Made by a program: the position numbers and the translations under genes. Shown here in pieces: positions 8,046-16,727 of a stretch of 63,793 nt of DNA (positions are counted from its first letter, which is position 1; each line of letters starts with the position of its first letter). The stretch lies in contig USDK01000006.1 of assembly GCA_900553355.1 (NCBI GenBank), positions 1-63,793 of the forward strand, in the 5' to 3' direction. The stretch is from an uncultured Lachnospiraceae bacterium (GTDB taxonomy: Bacteria > Bacillota > Clostridia > Lachnospirales > Lachnospiraceae). The notes under the pieces were generated by a model that saw only the letters and a list, made by a program, of their open reading frames with translations, made no database searches and was not told where the DNA came from.

Positions 8046-10976
8046 TTAATCTCCCGTCGTACTTGCGGCAATTTCCGAAGCTGTTCCTGTGATCAGCTCT
8101 TCTTCCGGAGTGATCTGATAATAATATTCCATCACATCATTACCGATCTCGGCTGCATAAGTAGAACTGTAGCCGTTGGCAATACGGACTGCAAAAGCCA
8201 CCTCCGGATCGCTGCTCTGGGCAAATCCTACGAACAAAGCGTGGTCCGGATGTGTATCACTTTGCTGGGCTGTACCTGTTTTACCGGATACCTCCACTCC
8301 GCTGGCGTTCAGCTTGCTGAACACCTGTGCCTGAGCGACAGAAATAACATTACGCATACCGTTGTGGACAGCGTTCCAGCTGGTAGATGAAATATCCGTG
8401 ATGGTATTTTTTACTTCCGGAGTAAAATCTTTTACTGTCTCACCATCCACAGAAACCACCTTATCCAAGAGACTTAAATTGTATACCGTTCCCTCATTGG
8501 CAACGGCAGTAATATATCTGGCAAGCTGACTGGTCGTGAAGTTGTTATTTCCCTGACCGATCGCTGACAGGACAGAAGTTTCATCAGAAATCTGGGGATC
8601 TGATTCGGGAATCTCAAGTCCCGATGTGTCACCGAGACCAAATTCCACCGCATATTTACGCAATTTATCCGTACCCAGATCACTGGAAAATGTAACATTA
8701 TCCGAAGTACCATCCCCGTCATCGTCTGCTGAGGCGCTGCTTCTGTCCAGACTCAGCTGATATCCCACTTCATAGAAAAAGCAGTTACAGGAATTCTGGA
8801 TCGCGCCTTCAACGGAAAGACTTCCGTGGGCGTTCGGATAGATCCAGCATCTGGGATGAGGATCCACTTTATCATATTCTCCATGACAGGTAAAGTAAGT
8901 TCCCGTATCGATCACGCCCTCTGTAAGACCGGTAAGAGCCACCAGCGGCTTATAGGTAGATCCCGGCGCCGTACGCTCCTGTGTGGCCGTGTTATACATC
9001 GGGCTGGCGTTATCCTTATTCAGTTTATTATAATAATCAGAATCCATCGTGTTAGCCAGCCGGTTATTGTCGTATCCCGGATAAGATACGCAGGCAAGCA
9101 CTTCTCCGGATTTCGGGTCTGTCATGACCATAGAACCGGTACATGGCTCAAGCCCCAGTTCGCCTGGTGTAATCTCCAGAGACTGAATCTTACTGCGGAC
9201 GAAGTCATAAGCCCCCATGCTTCCCGAGTTCAGTGCATTATACTGGCCTTCATCAAAGGTCAGCACGCCCTGCTCATATAAGATCATGCAAAGCTGTCTG
9301 CCTGTGACCGAGCCTGCCTTGATCATATACTGATAGATCAGCTTGTCAAATTCAGTATCATCACTGATCGCATCAATCACATAGGAGATAATCGCCTGAT
9401 AGGTTTCACTGGAATCCGAATACTCTCCCTCGGAAGAAACATAATCTTTCAAAAGGGAGGTGTCGATCCAGTTCTTTGAAATCGCATAGTTCAGGAAAGT
9501 GTAGATATTAATGGTCTCATCTTCCCGCCAGGCCTGATAGGTCTCGTCACTGGTATCGATGGCACTGCCCATCAGAATTCCAGAATTCTGGTTTAATACA
9601 GTATTTACAATATAGCTCTGATAGGCCTGCTGTTCCCGTCCGGCATCCTGATAGGCGCTGGCGTTCGGGTCGGACAGGACATTTTGGATCTCCTGCAAAA
9701 CCTGTTCTTTTCTGGCGGTAAATGCTGCATAGACTTCCTTTTCGGCAGCCTGGGCGTCATCCTCTCCAAAATGGGTCATATCCACCATCTCATTATCAAT
9801 GAATGCATTGTAGACATCACCGATAGGAATGATCACATCACTTCCATCGTCTACCTGAGTACGGTCAAAATCCAGTGTATTCTGGATCTTTGCAAGAAGT
9901 ATTCCAGCCAGCTCCTGTTCGATGATATGATAGGCTGCTTTCTGGAGATTGGCATCAATCGTCAGATACAGATCGTTTCCTGCCTTTTCTTCCTTGCTCT
10001 TAACGCGGTCAATGACACGTCCCACACTATTGACATACAAAGTCTCGCTGCCCTTTTCTCCTTTCAGATAAGAGTCCATGACCTGTTCCAGTCCGGACTT
10101 TCCTACGGTATCTGTTAAAGAATAGTCCTCCTGCTCCTCTTTATCCAGAGCGTCATATTCTTCCTGGGAAATCTGTCCGGTATATCCGATCATATTGGCG
10201 AAACAATAACTGTCCGTATATCTGCGCAGAGATTCCTGTTCGATGCTGACTCCCGGCAGCGTATCCATATGCTCCATGATATCTGCAACTGTCTCTTCGC
10301 TGACATCTTCTGCAATAGTCGTAGAAAGCCATTGCTGATAACTGTTCAGAGAAATAGCGTAACGGATATTTACAAGCTTTAAGACATCCGCATGACTCAT
10401 TTTGCTCTGATCAATATCATAGCCATATACGTCATCTGTACAGAGATAATCAATCAGATCCTCCGCCGAAATATTCCGCTGTTCATCGTCAAGCTGATCA
10501 ATGGTGCGAAGGCCGAATACATCGGCGATGAAACGCAGCCTCTCGGTATCGTTGTCGGCAATATAGACATAATTATCATTATTGTCCAGCACGATTCCAA
10601 AGTCGTTGATCACCGAATCTCCATTGGCCTCTACCATCTGGATGACAGTAGAAACGATCTTATTGAGTTCTTTATTTTTATAATCGTCACTGTATTCGAA
10701 TGTTACAGAATAAGCAAGCTCATTGTACGCCAGGAGGTTGCCGTTGCGGTCATAAATGTTTCCCCGGGTGCCTTCTGTTTCTTTGGTTTTCTGGATCTGA
10801 AGCTCATAATCCTCTGCATAGTCAGCGCCGCGGACAATCTGCAGATAAAACAGACGCTGGACCAGGATGGCGGCCATCACACAGAAAACAATGACAGCAA
10901 CAGAGGTCCTGGACTGCATGACTTCAGAGATCCCGTATCTTATTTTTTCCCATAATTTAAACAAATTTACTTGCAC
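8046..10976 (-). CDS. mrdA: Class B penicillin-binding protein (PBP2/MrdA type) with a large insert
   Basis: A 976-aa transpeptidase that cross-links peptidoglycan during elongation with RodA. One membrane helix spans about 25-46; the dimerisation domain begins at GTRGNIYDRNGNLLAY (69 on). The catalytic motifs are S673-T-Y-K676, S729-C-N731 and K899-T-G901. Between LTIDANLQKAAYH (338-350) and TGSMVMTDPKSGEVLA (613 on) lie about 250 extra acidic, helical residues; usual PBP2 proteins are 600-700 aa. The GTG at 10976 touches its own AAGGAG site, so TTG at 10964 may be the true start. It overlaps mreD by 20 bp. Confidence 0.93.
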   Translation of the reverse strand: MQVNLFKLWEKIRYGISEVMQSRTSVAVIVFCVMAAILVQRLFYLQIVRGADYAEDYELQIQKTKETEGTRGNIYDRNGNLLAYNELAYSVTFEYSDDYKNKELNKIVSTVIQMVEANGDSVINDFGIVLDNNDNYVYIADNDTERLRFIADVFGLRTIDQLDDEQRNISAEDLIDYLCTDDVYGYDIDQSKMSHADVLKLVNIRYAISLNSYQQWLSTTIAEDVSEETVADIMEHMDTLPGVSIEQESLRRYTDSYCFANMIGYTGQISQEEYDALDKEEQEDYSLTDTVGKSGLEQVMDSYLKGEKGSETLYVNSVGRVIDRVKSKEEKAGNDLYLTIDANLQKAAYHIIEQELAGILLAKIQNTLDFDRTQVDDGSDVIIPIGDVYNAFIDNEMVDMTHFGEDDAQAAEKEVYAAFTARKEQVLQEIQNVLSDPNASAYQDAGREQQAYQSYIVNTVLNQNSGILMGSAIDTSDETYQAWREDETINIYTFLNYAISKNWIDTSLLKDYVSSEGEYSDSSETYQAIISYVIDAISDDTEFDKLIYQYMIKAGSVTGRQLCMILYEQGVLTFDEGQYNALNSGSMGAYDFVRSKIQSLEITPGELGLEPCTGSMVMTDPKSGEVLACVSYPGYDNNRLANTMDSDYYNKLNKDNASPMYNTATQERTAPGSTYKPLVALTGLTEGVIDTGTYFTCHGEYDKVDPHPRCWIYPNAHGSLSVEGAIQNSCNCFFYEVGYQLSLDRSSASADDDGDGTSDNVTFSSDLGTDKLRKYAVEFGLGDTSGLEIPESDPQISDETSVLSAIGQGNNNFTTSQLARYITAVANEGTVYNLSLLDKVVSVDGETVKDFTPEVKNTITDISSTSWNAVHNGMRNVISVAQAQVFSKLNASGVEVSGKTGTAQQSDTHPDHALFVGFAQSSDPEVAFAVRIANGYSSTYAAEIGNDVMEYYYQITPEEELITGTASEIAASTTGD

Positions 10977-11481
10977 TCCTTTGTTCTTCTGCTTCCAGTT
11001 TCTTGTTAATCTGCAGGATAATCTGATACAGCAGCAGTGTCACCAGAATGGTATATACCAGTTCCGGCATAATGATTCCCGACAGGTATCCCAGGAAATC
11101 AAATTCTCCCTGCAGAAGATGCAGGCAGAAATAGGTAACCAGTCCGTACACCAGTTCACTGGCCGCGATCAGCCCGATCGGCAGTTTAATGTCATCGTCA
11201 TAAAACAGCCGTCTGAAAAAGCCGTTCACATAACCGATCAATGTATAGATCAGCATGTAAAAGCCAAGAATATCCCCCCAGAAAAGATCTGTCAGAAGCC
11301 CGCAGACAAATCCCACAAACATTCCAGACTTCTTTCCACGCATAAATCCGAAGGACGAAGTCACAATGATCAGAAGATTCGGCTTGATCAGTGCAAAAGA
11401 CAGTTTAGCAAATAAAGTACATTCCAGCAGAAAACAGACCAGAATAATGACTAAAGTTATGATTTTTCTTTTGATATTCAT
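10957..11481 (-). CDS. mreD: MreD, rod-shape membrane protein
   Basis: A 174-aa hydrophobic protein with five or six membrane helices, part of the MreBCD elongation complex. Diagnostic stretches are LFAKLSFALIKPNLLIIV, the pattern GFMRGKKSGMFVGFVCGLL with LFWGDILGFY, and TYFCLHL. It starts 5 bp after mreC and its end overlaps the PBP gene, matching the mreB-mreC-mreD-PBP2 order found across bacteria. Confidence 0.88.
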   Translation of the reverse strand: MNIKRKIITLVIILVCFLLECTLFAKLSFALIKPNLLIIVTSSFGFMRGKKSGMFVGFVCGLLTDLFWGDILGFYMLIYTLIGYVNGFFRRLFYDDDIKLPIGLIAASELVYGLVTYFCLHLLQGEFDFLGYLSGIIMPELVYTILVTLLLYQIILQINKKLEAEEQRSASKFV

Positions 11482-11486
11482 AGAGT

Positions 11487-12365
11487 CTACTCTCCTTCGC
11501 CGGACTGTGTCTCTCCATCTACCATTTCCTGCTTGGTAGTAGTGATGACCAGTACTTCCTGCAGGTTGCTGAAATCTACGGCCGGAGTAATATATCCTGA
11601 CCGGGTCAGATTATTAGAATCCACCTTGATTTCACTGATATATCCGATAAAAAGTCCCTGGACAAACCGGCTGCTTACATGTGAAGTTACCACCTGTTCG
11701 CCCACTTGGATCTCATTATCATTGTTCGGAAGGTTTTCAAACCGTATTCTTCCGTCTGCCGCAAGCTGCAGATCCCCGGTAACCATGCAGATGTCAGATG
11801 TGGACAGGATCATGGCACTGATGTTGCTGGAATCATCAATGATCGAACGGACTCTTGCGTAATCCGGCCCCACTTCTGTCACAATTCCCACAAGGCCGCT
11901 TCCGGCCAGAACATTACAGTCCACTTTAATACCGTCATTGCTTCCTTTGTCAATCGTAAAATCATTAAACCAGTTACTGCCGTTGTTGGCAATCACATGG
12001 GCACCGATCTTTTCATAATCTGAATAATTTTCATCCAGCTGATAGAGCTCCCGGAGGCGCTCCAGTTCATACTGTTCCTGCCGGAGTCTGGTGTTGTCAA
12101 TTGTCAGTTCGTCCACCCTGGACTGCAGCTTTTCATTTTCAGAACGCACTTCTTCCAGTGTCTGAAAGTTATCAGACAGATCACTTAGATATCTTCCGGC
12201 ATAGCTGATTCCCTTCTGCATGGGAATGATCGTATAATTGGCCACAAACCGCAGAGGTCCGCCGCCGTCCGAAACACTCTCGATCCCCAGAAGTCCGACA
12301 CAGATAACGGCAAGAATGATCAGCCAGTATTTCCCTGGCATGGATGTTTGGTTCTTAATCTTCAT
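11487..12365 (-). CDS. mreC: MreC, rod-shape determining protein
   Basis: A 292-aa protein with one N-terminal membrane helix (about 12-30), a coiled-coil segment (about 68-105, LQSRVDELTIDNTRLRQEQ) and two extracytoplasmic beta-barrel domains. Family stretches include GAHVIANNGSNWFNDFTIDK, VLAGSGLVGIVTEVG and SNISAMIL. MreC links MreB to the PBP/RodA synthase. The start codon follows the mreB stop by a single base, so it relies on a ribosome site inside mreB. Confidence 0.93.
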   Translation of the reverse strand: MKIKNQTSMPGKYWLIILAVICVGLLGIESVSDGGGPLRFVANYTIIPMQKGISYAGRYLSDLSDNFQTLEEVRSENEKLQSRVDELTIDNTRLRQEQYELERLRELYQLDENYSDYEKIGAHVIANNGSNWFNDFTIDKGSNDGIKVDCNVLAGSGLVGIVTEVGPDYARVRSIIDDSSNISAMILSTSDICMVTGDLQLAADGRIRFENLPNNDNEIQVGEQVVTSHVSSRFVQGLFIGYISEIKVDSNNLTRSGYITPAVDFSNLQEVLVITTTKQEMVDGETQSGEGE

Positions 12366-12366
12366 A

Positions 12367-13389
12367 TTATCTCATCCACCTATAATTTTCTTCTAACATT
12401 GAATATGCAAGTTTCCTTAATTCCTTTGACTCCATGATCTTCTTTAAGCCGGATACCGCACAGATATCCGGTTCAAGAGCGGTCCGGCACCGGATACCGA
12501 TCATCTCTTCGATATAGGTTTCAAGACCTGCTGTGTGAGCCACACCCCCGGTCAGAAAGATACCGTTATCAACAATGGCATGACGCACCTCCGGCGGAGT
12601 ACGGTCCAGAAGTGACTGAATCGCACGTACACATTCCAAAAGAGGATCCTTCATGGCAGCCCGTACAAGATTAATGGAAATAGGCTTCTGCATGGGAACA
12701 CGGGTAATCAGATCCCTTCCGGCCACCTGGATAACCTCGTCCACTTCACTGGTAAATATCCCAAAACTTTTCCGCAGATTTTCTGCGGTATGCCGACCCA
12801 CCAGAAAGTCGTGGCTGTGACGGATCAGACTGATAACCGCCTCGTCAAATGTCCGGCCTCCGATTTTCAGAAGCCGGTTCAGTACCATTCCGCCTCCGGC
12901 CAGTACTGACAACTCGGTGGTCTCGCCGCCGAAATTTGCAATCATCAGGCCCTTGGTATGTTCTACATCAAGATTCAGCCCCACAGCATCGGCAATGGCC
13001 CGTTCCACGATGTTTACTTCTCTGGCCTTGGCATTGGAGTGGATCACCAGATCAAAGAAGGCTTTCTTTTCCACTTCGGTTACATCCGTAGGGACAGCAA
13101 TCACATATTCCGATCCGCGGACGAACTGCCTGTCCTTTTTTAACAGGCTCTGCAATAGAAACTGCATGTCTGTAAAGCGGGAGATCACGCCCTCCTTCAT
13201 AGGAAATACGACTTCAATGCTGGAGGGAGCCTTTTCATACATCTCGTATGCCTCATCGCCGACAGCAAAAATCTCACGCTTTTCCGTCAGTGCCAGCACA
13301 TCCTTTTCTTTCCATATGGTATCCTTTTTCTTATCGTAAACCTTGATATCATAAGAACCAAGGTCAAGACCGTATATATTTCTTGCCAT
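12367..13389 (-). CDS. mreB: MreB/Mbl actin-like protein
   Basis: A 340-aa bacterial actin that guides elongation. The phosphate-1 loop is YGLDLGSYDIKVY (6-18), phosphate-2 is IANFGGETTELSVL and the adenosine loop is GIFLTGGVAHTAGLE. The sequence is somewhat divergent from canonical MreB, with DLGSYDIKV in place of DLGTANTLV, and may be the Mbl-like Clostridial form. The first gene of mreBCD, it follows radC by 15 bp. Confidence 0.93.
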   Translation of the reverse strand: MARNIYGLDLGSYDIKVYDKKKDTIWKEKDVLALTEKREIFAVGDEAYEMYEKAPSSIEVVFPMKEGVISRFTDMQFLLQSLLKKDRQFVRGSEYVIAVPTDVTEVEKKAFFDLVIHSNAKAREVNIVERAIADAVGLNLDVEHTKGLMIANFGGETTELSVLAGGGMVLNRLLKIGGRTFDEAVISLIRHSHDFLVGRHTAENLRKSFGIFTSEVDEVIQVAGRDLITRVPMQKPISINLVRAAMKDPLLECVRAIQSLLDRTPPEVRHAIVDNGIFLTGGVAHTAGLETYIEEMIGIRCRTALEPDICAVSGLKKIMESKELRKLAYSMLEENYRWMR

Positions 13390-13404
13390 CTGTCAGAATC
13401 CTTT

Positions 13405-14097
13405 CTACAATATGCCCTCCTCCCGGAAACTGATATAACAATTATTGCCAATAATGATATGATCTAACAACTCAATTCCAATCAATGCACCTGCATCCAG
13501 TATTCTCTTCGTTGTCAGCATATCTTCCCGGCTGGGAGTCGGATCACCGCTGGGGTGATTATGCATAAGCACAATAGACACTGCATTTTTCTGCAGTGCT
13601 TCTATAAAAAGCTCTCTTGGAGTGATCAGAGATGAATTGACAGTCCCCTTGGACACATTCACCTCTCCGATCAGCCTGGCTTTTGAATTCAGCATTAAAA
13701 GTTTCATGATCTCCTGTTTCTCATGTCGGAGATCTTCCATGTAGTACCGGGCGATCGTTTCCGGCTGGGAAAACGAAAGCATATCGCTCCGGGAGGCTTT
13801 TGCAAGCCTTTTCGCCAGTTCTGAGATACAGGAGATCTGGATCGCTTTCACTTTGCCGATCCCCTTGATCTTTAAAAGACGCTCACGGCTGAACTGATGG
13901 ATTCCCAGGATCCCGGTTTCGCCTGCATGGTACAAAATGCGCCGGGCCAGACAAAGGGCATTTTCTCCTCTGGTCCCGGTCCTTAACAGGATGGCAAGAA
14001 GCTCTACATCTGTCAAAGCCTCTGCTCCCATTTTCTCACATTTCTCATAAGGCCGTTCCGCCTCAGGCATCTCTTTCATCGTATTTGGCTGATTCAT
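13405..14097 (-). CDS. radC: RadC family protein (JAB1/MPN domain)
   Basis: A 230-aa protein with an N-terminal helix-hairpin-helix part (RLLKIKGIGKVKAIQI) and a C-terminal JAMM/MPN metalloprotease-like domain with HNHPSGDPTPSREDMLTTKR. It was once thought to act in DNA repair; the real role of RadC is unsettled. Position just upstream of mreB is the classic arrangement. The ribosome site before the ATG at 14097 is weak; a second ATG lies at 14079. Confidence 0.92.
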   Translation of the reverse strand: MNQPNTMKEMPEAERPYEKCEKMGAEALTDVELLAILLRTGTRGENALCLARRILYHAGETGILGIHQFSRERLLKIKGIGKVKAIQISCISELAKRLAKASRSDMLSFSQPETIARYYMEDLRHEKQEIMKLLMLNSKARLIGEVNVSKGTVNSSLITPRELFIEALQKNAVSIVLMHNHPSGDPTPSREDMLTTKRILDAGALIGIELLDHIIIGNNCYISFREEGIL

Positions 14098-14144
14098 TTT
14101 CTCTTTAGATTCGTGCGATATTCCAGATAGAATTTACATATTTA

Positions 14145-14405
14145 TTATAAGAAACGATAGATTAAAATCGAAAGAATCACGCCAATAATACTTGCAATGG
14201 TAATCTTTATCGAAAGGCCGAAGGTTACGACCAGGACACCCAGATTCAGCACGATCGGTTCATCCAGGCCAAAAGACTGACCATAGGCAAGCCAGTCAAG
14301 GGCCGGCACTCCTTCTGCCAGCATCCCGATAAATCCCCCAAGTACAATTCCTGCCAGAAGCAGCAGAAATAAAGCCCAGGCGTTTTTGCTTCCTGTTCCC
14401 TTCAT
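14145..14405 (-). CDS. DUF4321 small membrane protein
   Basis: An 86-aa protein with two membrane helices (about 10-30 and 50-85) and the DUF4321 pattern of a loop with FGLDEPIVLNLGVLVVTFGL. Such proteins are regularly encoded next to radC-mreB in Clostridia, but no function is known. The start ATG at 14405 is preceded by AGGAGGAGTAC. It is the first gene of the mre cluster transcript. Confidence 0.85.
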   Translation of the reverse strand: MKGTGSKNAWALFLLLLAGIVLGGFIGMLAEGVPALDWLAYGQSFGLDEPIVLNLGVLVVTFGLSIKITIASIIGVILSILIYRFL

Positions 14406-14457
14406 ATGTACTCCTCCTCATCTTAAGCAGTTTCACTCAAAACTCAATACATTTTAT

Positions 14458-14475
14458 CACATTTCCGAAAATGTG
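14458..14475. promoter_or_regulatory. Inverted repeat upstream of the mre cluster
   Basis: CACATTT-CCGA-AAATGTG, a 7-bp inverted repeat 52 bp upstream of the DUF4321 start. On the minus strand it is followed by GATAAAAT, a possible -10 region. There is no U-run, so an operator or leader hairpin is more likely than a terminator. It is the only sizeable gap before the radC-mreBCD-min-rodA run. Confidence 0.35.
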
Positions 14476-14521
14476 TATAGGGTAATCCCATTAAATATTT
14501 CTTAAACCTGAATGCCGGTTG

Positions 14522-16138
14522 TCAAATAAAGTAGGTTCCTGCGATGGCCTCCGCTACCTTCAGTCCGTCCATGGCAGCCGATGTAATACCTCCCGCATAT
14601 CCTGCTCCTTCCCCACACGGGTAAAGGCCCTGCACCTGGTTCTCCATAGTCTCGCCCCGGGGAATCCGGACCGGGGAAGAAGTCCTGCTCTCTACAGCAC
14701 ACAAAACAGCGTCCGGCCTTGCATATCCATGGATTTTATGGTCAAATTCACGGATGCCATCTTCGAGAGCAGCAGCAATCTCCTTCGGAAATACCGTCCG
14801 TATATTGGTCCAGGCATATCTTCCGCGGATCTGAGGGCTGATCTTTCCGGCTCCGGCAGATTCCCTGTCTTTGCAGAAATCCTCAAAAAGCTGCACCGGT
14901 ACCTTCCCATCTCCGGCACGCCAGGCAGCTTCTTCCAGCTTTCTTTGAAATTCCATTCCGGCCAGGGGAGAATCACCTTCAAAATCCGATGGATCCACAG
15001 TGACAACTACAGCGCTGTTGGCATTCTGGCCGGATCTGGCGTGATAACTCATACCGTTGACAGCAGTTCTTCCTGATTCGGAAGAAGCATCCACCACATA
15101 ACCGCCCGGGCACATGCAGAAAGTATAGACGCCTCTTCCGGAAGGAAGACTCGCCGTCAGCTTATAAGCTGCTGCTCCAAGTCCCTCCACAGCCTCTGCG
15201 CCGTACTGAGAACGATTGATCATAGACTGGGGATGCTGGATCCGCACCCCTACCGCAAATGCCTTTGCCTGCATGGGCACTTCTTTTTGCAGCAGCATAG
15301 AGAAGGTGTCTCTTGCACTATGTCCTACCGCCAGAACGACAATCCGCGCCGGCAGCTCCTCTTGCTTTCCACTTCTGGTATCTGTAACTGTCAGAGACTT
15401 CAGACAACGTCCGGAAGAAGTATCCTGGAATGTCAGATCTGTTGCCTTGCTGTGGAAACGGATCTCGCCGCCTTTTTCAATAATAGCCTGGCGCAGATTC
15501 CTTACCACATCTGCCAGTACGTCTGTTCCTACATGGGGCTTGTTCTGATACAAGATCTCTTTTGGAGCTCCGTACTTGACAAACTGTTCCAGCACATACC
15601 GGCCTCTGCCGTCAGAATCGTGGACCAGTGTGTTCAGCTTGCCGTCTGAAAATGTTCCGGCGCCGCCTTCTCCAAACTGCACATTCGACTCCGGATCCAG
15701 CTCGCCCGTTTCCCAGAACTTTTCCACATCCTTCATGCGTTTCTCCAGAGAGGCGCCCCGCTCCAGAAGAATCGGCCGGTATCCAAGTCTTGAAAGCTCC
15801 AGTCCACAGAACAGTCCGGCAGGTCCGGTGCCGATGATCACCGGACGCTCCGGCAGACGGATCGTTCCTGATACCTTGATCCGATAAGGCCGTTCTTTTT
15901 TTATAAACAGGACATCCTTCCTGTGTTTTCTTCCCTTTAGAGCTCTTTCGTTTTTTACTTCTGCATCCACTGTATACACATAGAAAAGCTCTGGTTTCTT
16001 CCTTGCGTCAAGAGACTGCCTGCGTATCTCATAAGCAATAAGAGACTCTTTTCCTATGCCAAGGCGCTTCCGGAGTGCCTTTTCCAGATCTGCCTGTGTA
16101 TGATGGATGGGTAACTTCAACTGCTGTATCCGAATCAC
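14522..16138 (-). CDS. FAD-dependent dehydrogenase (COG2509 type)
   Basis: A 538-aa flavoprotein of unknown substrate. An N-terminal domain (1-95, LPIHHTQADLEKALRKRLGI) precedes the FAD-binding core with VIIGTGPAGLFCGLELSRLG and a long NVQFGEGGAGTFSDGKLNT stretch typical of COG2509. The C-terminus GYAGGITSAAMDGLKVAEA closes the FAD site. The GTG at 16138 was chosen because GGAGG lies 7 nt upstream; upstream the frame stays open but runs through a terminator hairpin (16162-16182) and so is leader, not coding. Confidence 0.9.
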   Translation of the reverse strand: MIRIQQLKLPIHHTQADLEKALRKRLGIGKESLIAYEIRRQSLDARKKPELFYVYTVDAEVKNERALKGRKHRKDVLFIKKERPYRIKVSGTIRLPERPVIIGTGPAGLFCGLELSRLGYRPILLERGASLEKRMKDVEKFWETGELDPESNVQFGEGGAGTFSDGKLNTLVHDSDGRGRYVLEQFVKYGAPKEILYQNKPHVGTDVLADVVRNLRQAIIEKGGEIRFHSKATDLTFQDTSSGRCLKSLTVTDTRSGKQEELPARIVVLAVGHSARDTFSMLLQKEVPMQAKAFAVGVRIQHPQSMINRSQYGAEAVEGLGAAAYKLTASLPSGRGVYTFCMCPGGYVVDASSESGRTAVNGMSYHARSGQNANSAVVVTVDPSDFEGDSPLAGMEFQRKLEEAAWRAGDGKVPVQLFEDFCKDRESAGAGKISPQIRGRYAWTNIRTVFPKEIAAALEDGIREFDHKIHGYARPDAVLCAVESRTSSPVRIPRGETMENQVQGLYPCGEGAGYAGGITSAAMDGLKVAEAIAGTYFI

Positions 16139-16161
16139 TGATTTTCCTCCCTGTATAATAA

Positions 16162-16182
16162 AAGAGCCCGGACCGGGCTCTT
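16162..16182 (-). terminator. Rho-independent terminator just upstream of the FAD dehydrogenase
   Basis: On the minus strand AAGAGCCCGG pairs with CCGGGCTCTT around a one-base loop (effectively an 8-9 bp stem) followed by TTTTATTATA. It ends the zinc-ribbon gene (stop at 16220) and also lies 24 bp before the start codon of the FAD dehydrogenase, so it may act as a leader attenuator for that gene. Confidence 0.85.
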
Positions 16183-16204
16183 GTCCTCTGGTATTCTGAA
16201 CACC

Positions 16205-16233
16205 AGTATAAAACAAATTTTAAGCAGAAACAA
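16205..16233 (-). promoter_or_regulatory. Possible promoter for the FAD dehydrogenase leader
   Basis: TTGTTT (16233-16228), 17-bp spacer, TATACT (16210-16205) on the minus strand, overlapping the 3' end of the zinc-ribbon gene. Transcription would start near 16198 and pass through a small hairpin (CTGGT...ACCAG) and then the terminator at 16162-16182 before reaching the start codon. The -35 match is only three of six. Confidence 0.4.
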
Positions 16234-16621
16234 GCCGATATTTTGCTTTTCGGCATCCGCAGTCTTTAATCCTTCCTGCTTTCAGTTCTCTCGATACAGC
16301 AATCCGGGTTCCGCCGCAGTCGCACTGACAAAGCCAGGCAGTGCGGCCATTCTGGTTTGGCGCTCTTTTTATTACCGTCAGCATACCGAATTTCCGTCCG
16401 GTCAGATCCTCAGGTACATTACCGTGGTGTGCATTTTCCGGAGGAATACATCCGCAGTTTTTTACAACACCGCGTCTTAAATTCCGTGTACTTACCATAC
16501 ACTCCTGCCCGCAGTCGCAGCGACATTTCCAGACAATATATCCATTCTCACGGCAGGAGGTCGGATTCAGCGCAGTCAACATGCCAAATCTCTTTCCAGT
16601 CAGATCTCTTTTTGCAGGCAT
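16220..16621 (-). CDS. Tandem zinc-ribbon-like protein (two DLTGxxFGxLT...CxCDCG...CGC repeats)
   Basis: A 133-aa protein made of two copies of one module, residues about 6-58 and 72-127. Each starts DLTG(K/R)(R/K)FGMLT, continues to W(K/L)C(R/Q)CDCG, and ends (N/D)CGC. The four to five cysteines per module suggest a zinc knuckle. The same module occurs in phage and Clostridial proteins, often in front of AP2-type DNA-binding domains; here it stands alone. I infer nucleic-acid binding but no function is known. The ATG at 16621 has AAGGAAG 7 nt upstream. Confidence 0.75.
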   Translation of the reverse strand: MPAKRDLTGKRFGMLTALNPTSCRENGYIVWKCRCDCGQECMVSTRNLRRGVVKNCGCIPPENAHHGNVPEDLTGRKFGMLTVIKRAPNQNGRTAWLCQCDCGGTRIAVSRELKAGRIKDCGCRKAKYRLVSA

Positions 16622-16727
16622 CCTATCACTTCCTTATTCATTCATATTGATTGATTATTAGTGTCTAAAATATCTAACGATAGCTATAAGTTCCTATATG
16701 GATCAGCAGGAATGACTGATCATCATC

